Positions 37,550 to 50,400 of a stretch of 64,000 nucleotides of DNA are shown piece after piece. The DNA lies in the NCBI GenBank assembly GCA_947172415.1, contig OX359200.1:5706501-5770500 (forward strand). The letters run 5' to 3'. The first letter of the stretch is position 1; the number at the start of each line of letters is the position of its first letter. Source of the stretch: Chondrosia reniformis (Eukaryota > Porifera > Demospongiae > Chondrillida > Chondrillidae). Made by a program: the position numbers and the translations under genes. Below the pieces are notes generated by a model. That model made no database searches. It worked only from the letters and a program-made list of their open reading frames with translations, and was not told the origin of the DNA.

Positions 37550-40500
37550 TCAAATTCGTATTACTCTACTAGTAATTCTCACTGAGTAATCATTCATGTT
37601 ATCAGTTGGAGGACAGAAAACCTTTGCAAATGATCCACCACTAGTACCTTTCACTAACAGACCAGGATTGACACACACACTGCCCTGGATCAACTAGAAA
37701 GAAGGAAAAAAGACATGAAAAGTGCACCACAAAACATTCCATATCAAAAAGACAATCATATATCTGTATGTTTGCATTATGCATGTGAACATTTGAAAAG
37801 ACAAAGATTCCCAGGGTCAATGAAGGGTGGAATTCTCAGAAACAGCTGTCTGGCCCAGTGGAGAAGAAGAAGCAAGAAAAGAAAGTCTCCAGGACCTGTT
37901 TCCTCATCCAAAACACTCTCCAGGATTAGTTCCCTATAGCATGTAGGAAAATGGTGTATTACATTTTTCATGTCCTACTTTAGCAAAGGGCTTCAACTCT
38001 GATGGTAAGATAACAACATCAGGCTGAAATGGGATCTTTGCTTTGTCATTACAACTTTCCACTTCCATATTGATACTTTCGTGAGTGGGAAAGAGAGGAT
38101 AAAAACTACATAGAGGAAAAATAATCTACCTTTTCCTAAATGGTACCAAGTAAAGGGCATATGTAATGATGTTGAAATTAAGAGCTGTACAGCCTTGGAT
38201 CAGCTTAAAATAGAATTATAGCTCTCCAGGTACAAACTCAAGTCTACACCAGTAATAGAGTTGTGATGGACAGCAATAGATACAACAAAAGAAATGAAAA
38301 TGAAACACGCAGTAAACACTTATGAACTGGACACTAAATGAGAACATACTTCCTTTGTGAATACATGTGCTGAACAAGAGTTGTCATCCTGTCCGCAGTA
38401 GGTCCAGCAGTACTAAACAAACACAGAAATAGGAAGGTTACCCATTTTCTCTCTTCTAACAAGATGGCCGCTATATGAACAAGCAGCCTCACTAGGTCTG
38501 TCCAGACAAGTGTTTTAGTATGTCAGTTGAAGTGACACCTATTGTCACATTATTGATGGTGAGGATTGAAGGATCTGTAGCAAAGCTCAGTCTTTCATCC
38601 TGAGCAAATCAAGACAAAACAATCAGAGAAAATATTAAAGGCATTAATAGTACTTACAATGTTTGCTTCTCTTCTGTAAGGAAGTTTAAAGTCATCAGAA
38701 AAAGGTGGCTGAGGGTAGAGTTGATGGTGATGGAAGTCATTTTGAGAAGGAATCAAAACTACTCTAGTTTGAGCCCTGTAAAGAAAATTAACAATGCTAA
38801 AAGAATGCCTCATTCTACAAAACATTATGCTTCCAGATATGAACAATTACTTCATTAATTCTTAAGTACAATAAGTCTATAATAATTCCCTTCAATTTTC
38901 CTTTTTCATTTTTTTAATGTCAGATGTCTCTCTCAGGTCAAATCATAAATATGTATAAACATGATGGATGAAGTAAAGTAAAGAAGTCAACTTACTCTAT
39001 AGCAACCTCTAGTGTATGGGACAGGAAACTATCAAACCATTTTGACGGATCCTCCTCGTAACACCAATTCTGTTCAGAGTAAGTAATGTGATTAGTATTG
39101 TGTTCTTTACATATAACAGACAAACAAACCTCAATCTCACCATGTCTTGCATCAACAAAGGGACCACACTAAAAATATAAAATTTTAGTAAAATAACATG
39201 CCTTCTTACATATGTAGGTATAATAATTACTTGAGAATAACAATAGGAAACACTTAATGACATTATCAGTACACTAGCTCAGGCTTTGGTAGGGTTAACA
39301 TAAGAGTTGTAAAACAAGTGCTGGCTACTACAGTGAACATTAAATTTCTTTACCAAGTTAAGCACATTTAGTCGACAGGTACACTGCTCATACTCATATA
39401 AAAGGTTTTTATTAGTTTTATCAGTGACCATTATCTTGCTGCCACTGAATGACTACTTGGTGTCTTTGCACAGAGATGATGCGTAAGTTATGTTGCTGTG
39501 CAAGGGGAGAAATCCAACACAACATACGTACCAGTACAAGAACACTCGGCTTATCCCTTTTAACTACTTGCAAGAGATCCATTAGAGGTTCATATTTAAA
39601 GTTATCATTTGTAGTGAAGGGACCAGAGGCCACGAGAAGAGTAAATCCTGGAGGGGAGGAGGTAAACATGTCACTAGGCTAAGAGATTCATAATTTATCA
39701 TCTTACCATCACTACCTTTATTAGCCCTAACACACAGCTCAAGAGGTAAATCCTGAAAGAGAGAAATGAGTACACAAATGCCAATCAAACCATGTTTATA
39801 TTAATCTTCTATTACGTATGTAATATTCTAGAAACGGTACGAGTTATTTTGTGGTGTTCGCGGTCATATAAAATAGAATACAAATGAGTCGTAGGCGTCA
39901 AAGCTGGGGTGTCTGGGGCGGTTTTGGCCGCCCCACTTTTGCTCCACTCCTCTTCTTTTTAACAAAAGCTTATAGGTTGTCAATGTGGCAAAGATTTATA
40001 GCCAATAATAGTACAACTTATTTTTATCAATGCTAATAGTGAGGCCTCTCCACTATGTAAGTGCTTCCGACGCCTATGTGAGTATCAGCAACATCAGTTA
40101 ATCAGAGGGGGCAATGGTACAAGGGTGTTGAAGCAGTATAGAGGGTTCATATTCTCTAAGTTGTCAAAGGGGAGGGGGGCAAACTCAATTGTAGGTGGGG
40201 ACAAATGCCCTCCCTCTATGCAGCCCTGCAATAATAACAGCTTATACCTACATTACTCTATACAATATAAGTAGATCTATATCAGAGCATGAAAGCATAT
40301 AGAACTACTGGTCACATAATGAACAACTAACATGATACATATTCAAAACTTTCAAATTGCCACCTCTTGCATTGACTCCTTCAACAACTACAGTCTATGC
40401 ACAGAAAAAGGTTAATTTACACCTGACCACAGACAAAACATGGCACACATAATCATATTCATAGCAGCTTGCAGCCACAAAGCTCATGAGTATATAAACA

Positions 40501-43500
40501 CCTCTTGGGCACTCACAGATACATACACCAAGTATCCCTGGAAATAGAAATAACTACTCATTGACAACAAGAACTACCAAGATGACTAGAGGAATGCAGA
40601 GCAGTATACTAGTCCTAATTGGCAGTCTATCCTTAATAGCCTGTGAGGTAAGCCACTATTAAAGATTCATCACAAATCACAAGACCCAACATTTGAATTA
40701 ATTCTATCATTTGTTAATTTCAGAAACTGCTAAGAACAACTAGTTAATACAATTAAATGTTCACGTAGCTTTGCTTGTAATCTTGTCTAGTAAATTCATA
40801 TAAAGGAACTTAATAAAGGAAAATGAAATTAGAGGCAGTTTCAGCTTGCTACATTACTTGTTATTAGATTAAACCACCACCCCAGTCTTGTGATTCAAGC
40901 AACGAATATCAAATTGTCAAGCATAATAAGTGTGAATGGTGGATCTGTGAATCCTCAAACTGGCACATGTACCAGTGAGTTAGAGCAACAAGCACAATTA
41001 GGGACTACAGCTACTCTCACATAATTCAATGCTTACTAGAGATAGTGCACACCACAAATCCAAAATACAGACAAAGATATAGACACCACAGACAGAAATA
41101 GGCATTAAGAGTAGGCAAGGTAGAGGTATCACTTCCATAAACTAGTGTATTACGTATGTTACACTCCTCTTGCAGTATCCATTCACCCATTGGAAGTTCT
41201 CAAGAGTTTCCAGCAAGGTCATGCCAGGAAATAAAGGAACAGAAGTGTAGATGGGACAAGATTAACCAAGCATACTGGATTAGGTTAGGTGAACCTCCTC
41301 AAGTCATGCAGGTTCGTCAATAAGAATCAGGTCTAAGGATATTAAAGATTAACTACAGACCAATAAGGAAATATAATGACCATTTATTAAACAATTAGTG
41401 ATACTTATAAATTTCTAAATTTAAAATTCATGTTTGTAACAGTAGTTAGGAACTAAAACACGTAGCCAGCCAAAAAGCCTTTGTCTAAAACAATTCCTAT
41501 ACCTGTGAACCCGATTTTAAACTCAAAATAAGAGATAAAAGAGTGTTAGTAGTGAATTGAATACTGTAGGTCTTGATACTGTTAGAAGATGTAGTTAATG
41601 GTCTGCCTTACAGGTTTTCTGCGAAATGGAGATTGATGATGGAGGGTGGAGCCTTGTCTGGAAACACTCATACGTGGAGATAAATCCTCTAACAAATATG
41701 TTTTGGCATGCTGATAACACCAAATACTGCACAGACCTCGAAGCTGGTGCAGATGGTTGGTGTAACATTGCAAACAAGTCAAGGTTTAGACCAAACGAGA
41801 TGCTAGTAGCTGCATACCATAACAGTCAGTTGGTCTATGCTTACAAAGGCTGGTTCAATGCTGATATTGACCACAACTGGCAGGGAGCCAAAATACTCAG
41901 TCCCACACAAATTGTTGACCACTGCAACAACAGTCACAGTAGAGGAGTAGCTCCTTATCCTCAGGAAGAAGGAGAACGTGTCACGGGATTAGCATTAGCT
42001 AAGGACCCTAATATTGATAACACAGACACTTGGGATGGAAACGGAGAGGATGACGATCGCTGGCAAGATTGTCAACTTCCACCATCAATTTCCTCTAAGA
42101 ATAGTGACACTCAAATGACAGTTGCCATTTATGTCCGTTAACTCCATACCATAACACTAGTAGCACACTGTTAACTGCTCTCCTGTATCATTTTGGCAAA
42201 ATCAATTAGTTTAGTCCTTCAAAGTTGATTTATATTATCAAATGCATGCACTAATGTGTAGTTGTAGCAGAATTGCAGCATAATTGGAAACAGGAACAAA
42301 ATCATTTTATCACAAAATTAACGTAACACAATCTCTGTAAAGCTACACATTTCATATAAACTGCATGAAATTTCACACCATGTGATACTTTTTTCCATTG
42401 CATAAGAATATGTGTATATATTCGCACAACAAAAAGTTTTGTTGAGTATACAAGTGTCACACCCATCTCTGAAAGTGACGAACATGAGTCTCAGTAAATA
42501 CGTACTTCATTTGGGCAACAATGGAAATGTTACTGTTTATTATACATGGTTGTACGTACGTACCTGTCCAGGAAATATGGAGAATGAACCAGCTTCGCTC
42601 AAGTCAAGCTTTACAATTTCTCCGTTGGATACTTCCATACAACCCTCTAACTGGGCAGATTCTGCATGCAATTTTCCTTCTTCGGTATCCAGCCATATCC
42701 TCCCAACATATATGGATGGTTCCTAGAGAATCAATTAGAATGCACTCTGTATTTGTGTTCATATTATCTGGGAATGAATCCAACCTTTGTAGCATCAGCT
42801 ATTTAATACGTAATTAAATGTAACATAACATGTATTAGACTATTCATGCATAAATGCTACATCACTGTAAAGTGTGGCAGATGGGGATTTACAGGTTGGC
42901 CAAATATGTATGTAAACCATTTGCCATACTATAATACACTCAAGTCTGGAAATAAAGTAAAAGGCATGTCAGTAGGAGAGAGAGCCATGTTATCAGAAGT
43001 TGTGAAACTGGTACGTTTATTGCTAGTTATGCCAGCAACGAATGCTGTCAGTGAACGGTCATTTTCAGCCATGCGGCGTATAAAGACATATCCACGATCA
43101 ACAATGCTGCAGGAACGCCTCAATGCTGCAATGATCATACATATACATAAAGACTTGACTGATTGCCTGGACCTTAAATCCTTAAGTAATAACTTCATTG
43201 CTAAGTCTGATTATCGTAAATCTAAGTTCCCTATGTACGTATTAATAATTTTTAGGAATTATACCTGAACTGTTCATCAAGATAATGGAATGTCATCATG
43301 TGTACACTTTAAACATGTACTTTGTTTTGTAACATGTCATTGAATGTAAAATGTTAAAATATGATCAAAAAGTGAGAATAAAGAAATTTTGAGCGAAGGG
43401 AGCAAAAATTTTTTTGCTCGCCTGACCAAGGCTTATCTCATTGCTACACCCCTGTAAAAGGATTTTATTCATTTCTCAAAATACATGCATTTACACAAAC

Positions 43501-45816
43501 TGTAATATCCAGACTCTCTCTGATGCAGCCAGTAAAGTTGATCACCTGGGTGACCACTATAGGCTGGTTTCATTGTATTGTGATACTATAATACTAATCC
43601 TATGGGATACATACAATATTAATATTTAATTTCTCACCTGTGAGGGAATACAAAGACTAACTGGATCATCCAGATTGTAGTAGGACAACAATGAGGAACT
43701 GACATTTACAATTCTTTCATTTAGAGCTGCAAGGACACATATATGCATAAGTACGTACATTACCATATAGGAAGATTTTATTATTCACTGAATAATTAAA
43801 AAATACAGATCATAATTTAATCTGTTAAAGGCCAGCTAAATCTATATACCATAACACGGGTATTATGAACTTGTAATGTGAAATGCCCACACAATCTATC
43901 CTACTTGACCTAATTTCTTAATTTGCCTACGCCATGCAATTACTACCAACATAATTAGTCTAAGAACCCACAAACATAATTATTCAAATATGCAGTATAC
44001 CATCCTGACTATGAAATGAGACAGCTACCTACCCACACTACTTGATCTGGTTCATGATTGTGTCTCAGTAGACCGGTACAATCTTACCATGAGATTTACT
44101 TCGTCCCGTTTGATACATGTATTGAAACTTGATTCCCTTTTCATCCGTCTCCCAGGAGGGGGCAATGGCGAGGTGTACTGGTCCATTTGGGGATCCCCCC
44201 TCACCGCCCAAACTGCACATCAAACAGAACAAAGGAGGAGAAACTAGCATGGACAATTAATTCTTTGAAGACAAAGAAGCAATGAAATTCTCACACAACT
44301 GATGTGCGTAGTCTTAAGATATGAATAGGTAGGCTTTATTGAAAACACTGTTGTGTTAATTCAATAACAGAACAGAGCAATGGTCAGTTAAATCTCAGAG
44401 ACAGTGAAATCCACACACATCTCACACTCACAAGCACCCTGTACATACGTACCTAGCTATTACTTGTCCACTGTTCTTCCTGTCTTTATAACTGGACTGT
44501 ACAGGTGTCTCCATGGTAACAATCCTGGAATAAGATAATTTCATGTATTCACTACTTGGCTGATCTTTTAAGGATCTTTCACTCACTCTAAGAGTGATTC
44601 GTCTACATCTTCTGTCTTCATAGGTGTCTGACCATTAATATGAGGTTTGCTATAGTGTGTTCTAGAGGGTGTGGTGGTTGCTAAGCTCTCTTTGTGCTCC
44701 TTCTACGAAAATATAAAAGTGTAGTAGTAGTATAGTAGTAAGAAGTAGTTACTTTTTAAGGTTCCCAATTAGTGAACTTCTGTTCCACCCATTAGCTCAT
44801 TGAGTTCCTCAAGGCGTAGGTGGGTGGGGTAAATCTAGAGTTCACTGATGATGACATCCGAGCTTTAACAACAGCTTTTGATCTTAAAGTCCCTTAATTT
44901 TCAGTTTTGTCTGTCAGACTCGCACTTAATACTTCCAGAGGGTACACATGTGATGCATGTACACTGTTAACTCACAAGCCATTGCCTCTCCGCTGGGGTG
45001 GCATAATTTCCCATTAAGTCTTCATCTAACCTCACACTGCCATCACTACACAACAAAATTAAAAATATGAATGACAGCATGCATGTAATTTACCTGTCTC
45101 ACATGTTGTCCGTCGTAAGGAAGACACTTGTCTTAACTTGCTGTCTAGGGGTAACTATGTCTGCTCTATTACTTGAACGACTGGACAGCTAAAGTAGAGA
45201 CATAAAAAATCAAAGTACGGACTTAAAGCTGTTACACGTTATAAATATTACAACTATTAATTTGTCATTATAATGATCATAAGCAGAAAACCTTAAAATA
45301 GGCGTTAGACTTACTTAAACTCCCTTATAATGATGAAGCACACACTTTGGCTAAAATCTTATCGGCTTAAAAGATAACAAGTTTTAAAGTTTGTGAGAGT
45401 CTTCAAGCAAAATCCCAACAACAGTGCTCTCACTTCTAAATACATACAGCTCATGGGCATATGTTTCATCAGTCAATGTGATTTAAAAGACTGCTGCTAC
45501 AGTTGCTATGCCGGGATTGCTAAGATTCCGCTCAGGGTGTATGCTAAAGAGCTAACCTTGGTCTCAAACTGATCCAGCGATAATTCAGTTACCTCCGTGA
45601 CACCTTCTTTCATCGCAAATGCAATCCATTCCTCTACAACCTCATCGATGTCCATCTTCTGTAGAGCTCGGATTTCATCAACTAGTAAAGAAATAACGAC
45701 ACTACTAAGATCGGAAAAGTAGTCTCAAAGGACTTACATTTATATAACATGCGTTCATCTTTAACATCAAAGTCAAAATTCTCCAATTCCTCTCTCAGAT
45801 TTTGTAGGCCATCCAT
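37550..45816 (-). CDS. POLA2: DNA polymerase alpha subunit B, 605 aa, 19 exons
   Basis: Exons: 45816-45738, 45681-45557, 45188-45103, 45045-44976, 44702-44587, 44524-44453, 44212-44088, 43726-43638, 42722-42564, 40394-40332, 39752-39707, 39647-39532, 39168-39130, 39069-38996, 38775-38658, 38599-38493, 38412-38350, 38105-37979, 37693-37550. All phases agree; length is close to the human 598 aa. POLA2 is the regulatory B subunit of the polymerase alpha-primase complex that starts DNA synthesis. Visible parts: helical N-terminal domain (residues 1 to about 68), low-complexity linker with NSGQVIAS, OB-type segment (VGRIWLD, FSIFPGQ, VVVEGVNARG), and the phosphoesterase-like fold (LVASGPFTT, CGPFVDARHGEIE, LYPQPPF, ILPSELKPFAK, VCVNPG, final RVIRI). 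Exons 11-19 lie in the right segmental duplicate. Introns hold an opposite-strand fibrinogen-like gene and a hAT remnant. The start codon is 58 bp from a broken FAM210 copy on the other strand. Confidence 0.95.
37795..37930. repeat. Repeat in POLA2 last intron, related to 28885-29010 and 47830-47965
   Basis: It shares GAAGGGTGGAATTC, GAAAC..CTGTCTGGCCCAGTG and GAAGAAGAA with the copy at 47830-47965 (inverted there). It is present in both segmental duplicates. Confidence 0.55.
39890..40078. mobile_element. 189-bp non-autonomous insertion with TIRs and a 5-bp target duplication
   Basis: It starts CGTAGGCGTC and ends GACGCCTATG (9 of 10 inverted), flanked by TGAGT on both sides. The left duplicate has the empty site with a single TGAGT (near 31000). 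This is a clean insertion, so the element moved after the segmental duplication. No coding capacity. Confidence 0.85.
40491..40498 (+). promoter_or_regulatory. TATA box of the fibrinogen-like gene
   Basis: TATATAAA 84 bp before the ATG at 40582, on the gene's strand. Sequence only. Confidence 0.45.
40582..42141 (+). CDS. Secreted fibrinogen-related protein, 278 aa, 4 exons, nested in a POLA2 intron
   Basis: Exons: 40582-40647, 40868-40974, 41176-41311, 41614-42141; phases agree. Exon 1 encodes a signal peptide (MTRGMQSSILVLIGSLSLI). A short Cys-containing linker follows (QSCDSSNEYQ, CEWWICESS), then a fibrinogen C-terminal-like domain: SCQEIKEQ, AYWIRLGEP, VFCEMEIDDGGWSLVWKHSY, GWCNI, and an acidic end region with DDDRWQDC. 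The GGW core and preceding YWI...V(F/Y)C(E/D)M order are those of fibrinogen-related domains, which bind sugars or other proteins in innate immunity and cell adhesion. It lacks the usual complete C-terminal Ca-binding and WW-C pattern, so it is a divergent member. The whole gene lies between POLA2 exons 9 and 10 on the opposite strand. Confidence 0.8.
42890..43268 (+). pseudogene. hAT-family transposase C-terminal remnant
   Basis: The frame includes LVRLLLVMPATNAVSERSFS, MRRIKTYPRSTM and RLNAAMIIHIHKD. This is the hAT dimerisation domain (pattern PATNA.SER.FS..RRIK...R). Only this tail remains; the catalytic core is absent. It lies in the POLA2 intron between exons 8 and 9. Confidence 0.75.
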
Positions 45817-45873
45817 GTCTGCGAAACTCCCGCCAATTTTCAGGTTACACCTTAACGAGTAGGGTTGTCCTCA
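45817..45873. promoter_or_regulatory. Compact head-to-head start region between POLA2 and the FAM210 copy
   Basis: The two start codons are only 57 bp apart. The plus-strand half (CGCCAATTTTCAGGTTACACC, then GAGTAGGGTTGTCCTCAATG) matches the start region of the intact FAM210-like gene at 51690-51746, so part of this promoter seems copied from there. Confidence 0.55.
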
Positions 45874-46620
45874 ATGATGTCGCGTGGAACGTGTCTCGGA
45901 ACAGGTTCGCTGCGCACCTTTGTGCGAGTTCTGCGACCATCTACAAGGCAGTCTAGTCCTGTAGCACGTCTCTTGGGTGGAAGGAGATGTGTAACTTCCG
46001 TCTACCGCATTCCAGCTACCACCTTCTCTTCGTGGCATAACGTTAGACTCTGGTAAAACGTTTTGTGCACTTTAGTTTATTTTTGAATGCATCTACTATT
46101 GTTCGTTTGCTTATTCCAATTACACCATTTCTATATTTATATTGAAGGGCTGCATGTAGAACTTGGGGCCAGAGGGGGCAAAATGAACATTTTCAAAATT
46201 AAGGGTGGGGACAATGGTATGAGGGTGTCAAAGCAGTTAATGGGGGTTCCCAAAAGTCTAGGGGAAACCACCTCTATGCAGCCCTGTGACAGTTCACATG
46301 TGAAGTTTAATGTGAACATATTAATTGCAATGTAATATTAATATTTTGTAGCGGTCTGGATGTGCCAAAGTTGTTGGAAAGCGGGGGGCTTGCGGGCAGT
46401 AGGACGTACTGGAACTTCAGTTGGTGCATCTCAAGTCACTTATGTGTGGGTCTATATACCAGGCAAAGTGTTTATCACCCTATCACTTGAGTGTGATTGA
46501 TAGTGCGGCCTTGTGCAGCTCATGGATGGCTGAAAGGTTCTAGTATACTGAACTATTTCTAAGACTTTTGACTAATTTCAGGCATTGCATTTATATATTT
46601 CTTACTACACTACTTCACAC
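45874..46620 (+). pseudogene. Broken duplicate of the FAM210 (DUF1279) gene
   Basis: The first 58 codons (MMSRGTCLGTGSLRTFVRVL...) are almost identical to 51746 onwards, then the copy reads VRLW and stops at 46056, where the intact gene continues RLLRPDASV. A degenerate exon 2 follows an acceptor-like TTTTGTAG near 46350 (SGLDVPKLLESGGLAG), with stops and indels after it. Only the leader and start region are well kept. Confidence 0.75.
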
Positions 46621-47456
46621 ATATAGTCTCTCTAATTTACGCAATGTATGTATCTTTTACAGTACTTGTTGTTCATTGAATAAACCAATGTAAGCATGTG
46701 GCTGCTTTAGTTGATACAAATGAAAGCATTATACAGTATATGAAATTGTATTCCGATAAAATGTAAAATAATGGCCATCCAAAAAGTGTTAGAGCATTAT
46801 AAATCATGTTGCATACCCGTTTTAAATTACGCCAACATTTATCTTGCCTGTTTAGAAGTAAAATTGCCAAATTCTTGAAACGCCAATATTCCCAGCTATA
46901 CAGTACTTAATTCTTGTAATTGAAAAACAAAATAAACTTCAGAATTCCACGTTATCTATCCACATAATAAATGTATTTTAGAGTTAACAAGTAAACTAAG
47001 CTGAATGTTACAAACAATCCCAACCTCTGAGCAGTCAATTAATGACGTAAACCTCTTTTTGGCCTATCTCATTAAAATTGGACAGCAACTCCACAAATGT
47101 GCATACAGATATATATGAAGCTAAAAATTGATGTCGGCACACAAAATGGTCTTGTGCTCTAAGTATACTATATATTTGCCCTATTTCTCACTATAAATTT
47201 TCGTATATACGTACGTACATATACACTAGTTTTTAATGTGTTGCAGCTCTATCAAATTGGTAGATATGAAGCTAACAATTGCTTCAGTATTCAGATACAT
47301 CTATAAATAAATTTAGAAATTGTGATGTATACTTCTATCTGCCCTATATCTCCACCATAAATGAATCTAAACCCAATGTCTGTACCATTCACAAGCACTC
47401 ATACAGATTTTAAAGGGTAAGCGCCACTTTGACTCTGTAGTGAAGTTTTACTCAGT
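46621..47456. other. Intergenic, no gene seen
   Basis: AT-rich, with no coding frame supported. It separates the FAM210 pseudogene from the 3' end of the TrpRS gene. Confidence 0.5.
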
Positions 47457-50400
47457 TTATTTTTGGGCTTTAAAGTTCAAAGCTCTTGGAGTCATAAATC
47501 TTCTGACCTCTTCCACTGTTACTTTAGCTCTGCACTCCCTGTGATGGGTAACAAGAAGTTCCAGTTCTCTAATTAGCTCATTCTTTAAGTCTCCAGTCAG
47601 CATCTTTCCACTCTCATAATCCTATTTCAAAAGTTAAAGTGAATAAAATAATCTTTACTCAACACAGCTTTTAAACCCAAGAGTGTTGCATATGCTACGT
47701 ATAGCCCAACCAATCTCACTCCTTAATCCATGAATAATCAATTTACATACATGATGCTACATCTACTTTTAGAGTAAAGGCCTATAGGGAAATAAACCTA
47801 GTTGAGAGCTTTGGATGAGGATACAATTTTTTTTTATCGTTTTACTTTTCTTCTTCTGCACTGGGCCAGACAGCGTTTCTGGGAATTCCACCCTTCATCA
47901 GTGACTCTGGTAATCTTTGTCTTCTAAAGAGTGCCTAGTGAGTACTCTTGTACCCTCATCCAAAGCTCTCACTACAAACAACAAAGTTTGTAAAAATTTG
48001 AGTGTGTAATATGCCAACCAACCAAGTGACAATTGTCTACTTGGCTGGCCGGGGGAATAAACTCCCCTCTTTCAATTTGAGTGTGGTTACTACGGAGAAA
48101 ACCCACAGTTAATCACTAATATCCCCACAAAGCTGGCCGAAATAAACAAACCTTTTTAATTTTTGTAGCTTTATACTGTAGTGCATTGCAATCTTACTTC
48201 TTTGATACATTTCAACTTGTCATCATCATCCATGAAAAAGGTTAAATACTGATAGGACACATCAAGCTCTGTGTTACCTCCATCGTTTCTGTGTTTTTCT
48301 ATTGTGTCTTGTCCTCCAGAAAATGCATATCTGTTAATCTTTTCAAAACAGCAGATATTAAGGAGATCATGAAGATATTGGTTCATTGGAATGTGATAAT
48401 ATAGAGAATAATACAGTTTATGTTAGTCAGTTAAAATGTGGTGGTACAGACCAGTCTAAACCAGCTTGTTTGGCATATACAGTATAACATCATTCCAATC
48501 AAATACATCGACAGACCACTTATAAGGTATTTTTAATGTAAAAATTCCATTTCCATTAACATTGGTAGTTTAATTAACTCGGAATCCCTATTAACTGTGT
48601 CCTGATTAATTAATTGTATATGCGTACTATATAGGAAAACTGCATCTTGATCAAAGGTTTTTATGTATGCGGTTATATCCTAATTCATAATCTAGGAATT
48701 TGTATGTTTCCTTAACCTTAATCAAAGGTTTTTATGTATACAGCTTATATCCTAAGTCGTAATCTAGGAAATACGGAACAAATCATAATAAAGTAAACGT
48801 TTTATGCCCGTATGTAAACCCGTACCCGTAGCCGTAGTACGCCAGTATCATTTGCGAAGTACGCCCGTACCCATAGCCGTACTACGCCCGTAGCTTCCAA
48901 AGTGAAGCGACTTACTAGCTTCTTTCTCATTAGCCTTTCTTGCCAAACAGGCACTCATATTGTTGCAGTATCAAAATACGTACGTATTTCAGTACATACG
49001 TATGTACTTTTCATCGTAATAATTATTTACGTACGTATTAACACCCACGTAGTATATTGGTAGAACGGCCGTACTTTTGGATGACTACGCCCGTACCCGT
49101 ATCCGTACTACACCCGTACTGACACCTGTCCGTAACCTGCAAAACGTTTACTTTATTATGATTTGTACCGTAATGTTTTAGTCTATTTATACATATGTTT
49201 CCTTAGCTTCATATACATGTCAACTATTTTACAGGAGAATGGTGCCCCAGATTGTTCCATCAATGTAGAGTTAGTACATATAAATGTTACCTACCTTCTT
49301 GTTAATCTGTTCATTAGTATCAGTCAGATAGATTGATGATGTAGGATCACTGGCACTCATTTTTAACTTAGTCCCTTGCAGAGCAGGTAAGAAAATTGAG
49401 TGTAAAAGTGCTGGTTTAAGGTATCCCAGCTTTGATGCAACATCACGAGTCATCCTAAAATATGGATCCTGTGAATATATTTGAGGGATAAGATGAGAAT
49501 AGTATATCCAATGACAATAGAAGTTGGGAAGTATGTGGAGAAATTCAGTTTCCATTTAAAGTTAAACTTCTCCTAGTTCAATTAAAGTTGCTCTGAAATT
49601 CGAAGCCAATTTCGACAAAGTTTATTGGTAGGCAGTAGCAAAGTTTGAATTGAAACTGAAATTCCACACATACTGTATCTTCTTCACTCACCTGATCAAT
49701 AGCACAAGGTATCAAACACGGTACATCCCTTTTCCCTCCAAAAATGTGGGGAAATGTGTTGCTGAAGGAGGGAGCTGCCTGAACAGCTGGGAAGGCCATC
49801 TTTCCAATATTGTCTGAGTCTCTAAACCCAAATATACTCTTGGCTTGATTACAAGTGACACACTTCTGTATCCTCAGGATGTTGCGATAGAACTCTGGTA
49901 CTAAGCTGATGTAGTCCAAATCTGAAAAGATAAAGGTTTTTTGTTCATCAAATCCAAGAGCTATGATGTCTTTGGCATTCTCGTAGGCCAGTTGATAGGT
50001 TTCTTCAACAGATACATCTTTCCACAGAAACTTTTCATCATCTGTAAGCTGAAATACAAGTGGAACCTCGAACACATCTTGTAACCACCTGTACAAACAT
50101 AGACACACATTTGTCAATCTTGAATTCTTCCAATGGTCATAAAATTATACATGGCATATACGTAGCTAAAACATTTAAATATGCCTGCTGACAATTTGAC
50201 TAGATTTACAAGTCAATTAATTTCCCAGATTGAATCTCAGAAAGAGCTTTAGTCTTTGCTTGTGCAATATTTCAACAGAAAACGACACCAGATATTTACT
50301 TGGTAAACATAAGTGGAATCAAATGGCCCAAATGCATGGCCTCGGAGGAAGGACCTCTTCCTGTGTAAAGAAAAAATGGCTGACCATTCTCATAGGCATC

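Larger units (their letters stand above)
34948..40255. repeat. Segmental duplication, right copy
   Basis: Partner of 25518-31155. It contains POLA2 exons 11-19 in their functional setting, a 250-bp TIR element at 35235-35484 and a 189-bp element at 39890-40078 that are absent from the left copy, and lacks the family M element of the left copy. Confidence 0.85.

Noticed and set aside
47830-47965. CTGATGAAGG...GAAACGCTGTC as a full hammerhead ribozyme
   Set aside because: There is no stem between the GTC and CTGATGA and the third helix needs an internal loop; core strings alone are not enough.
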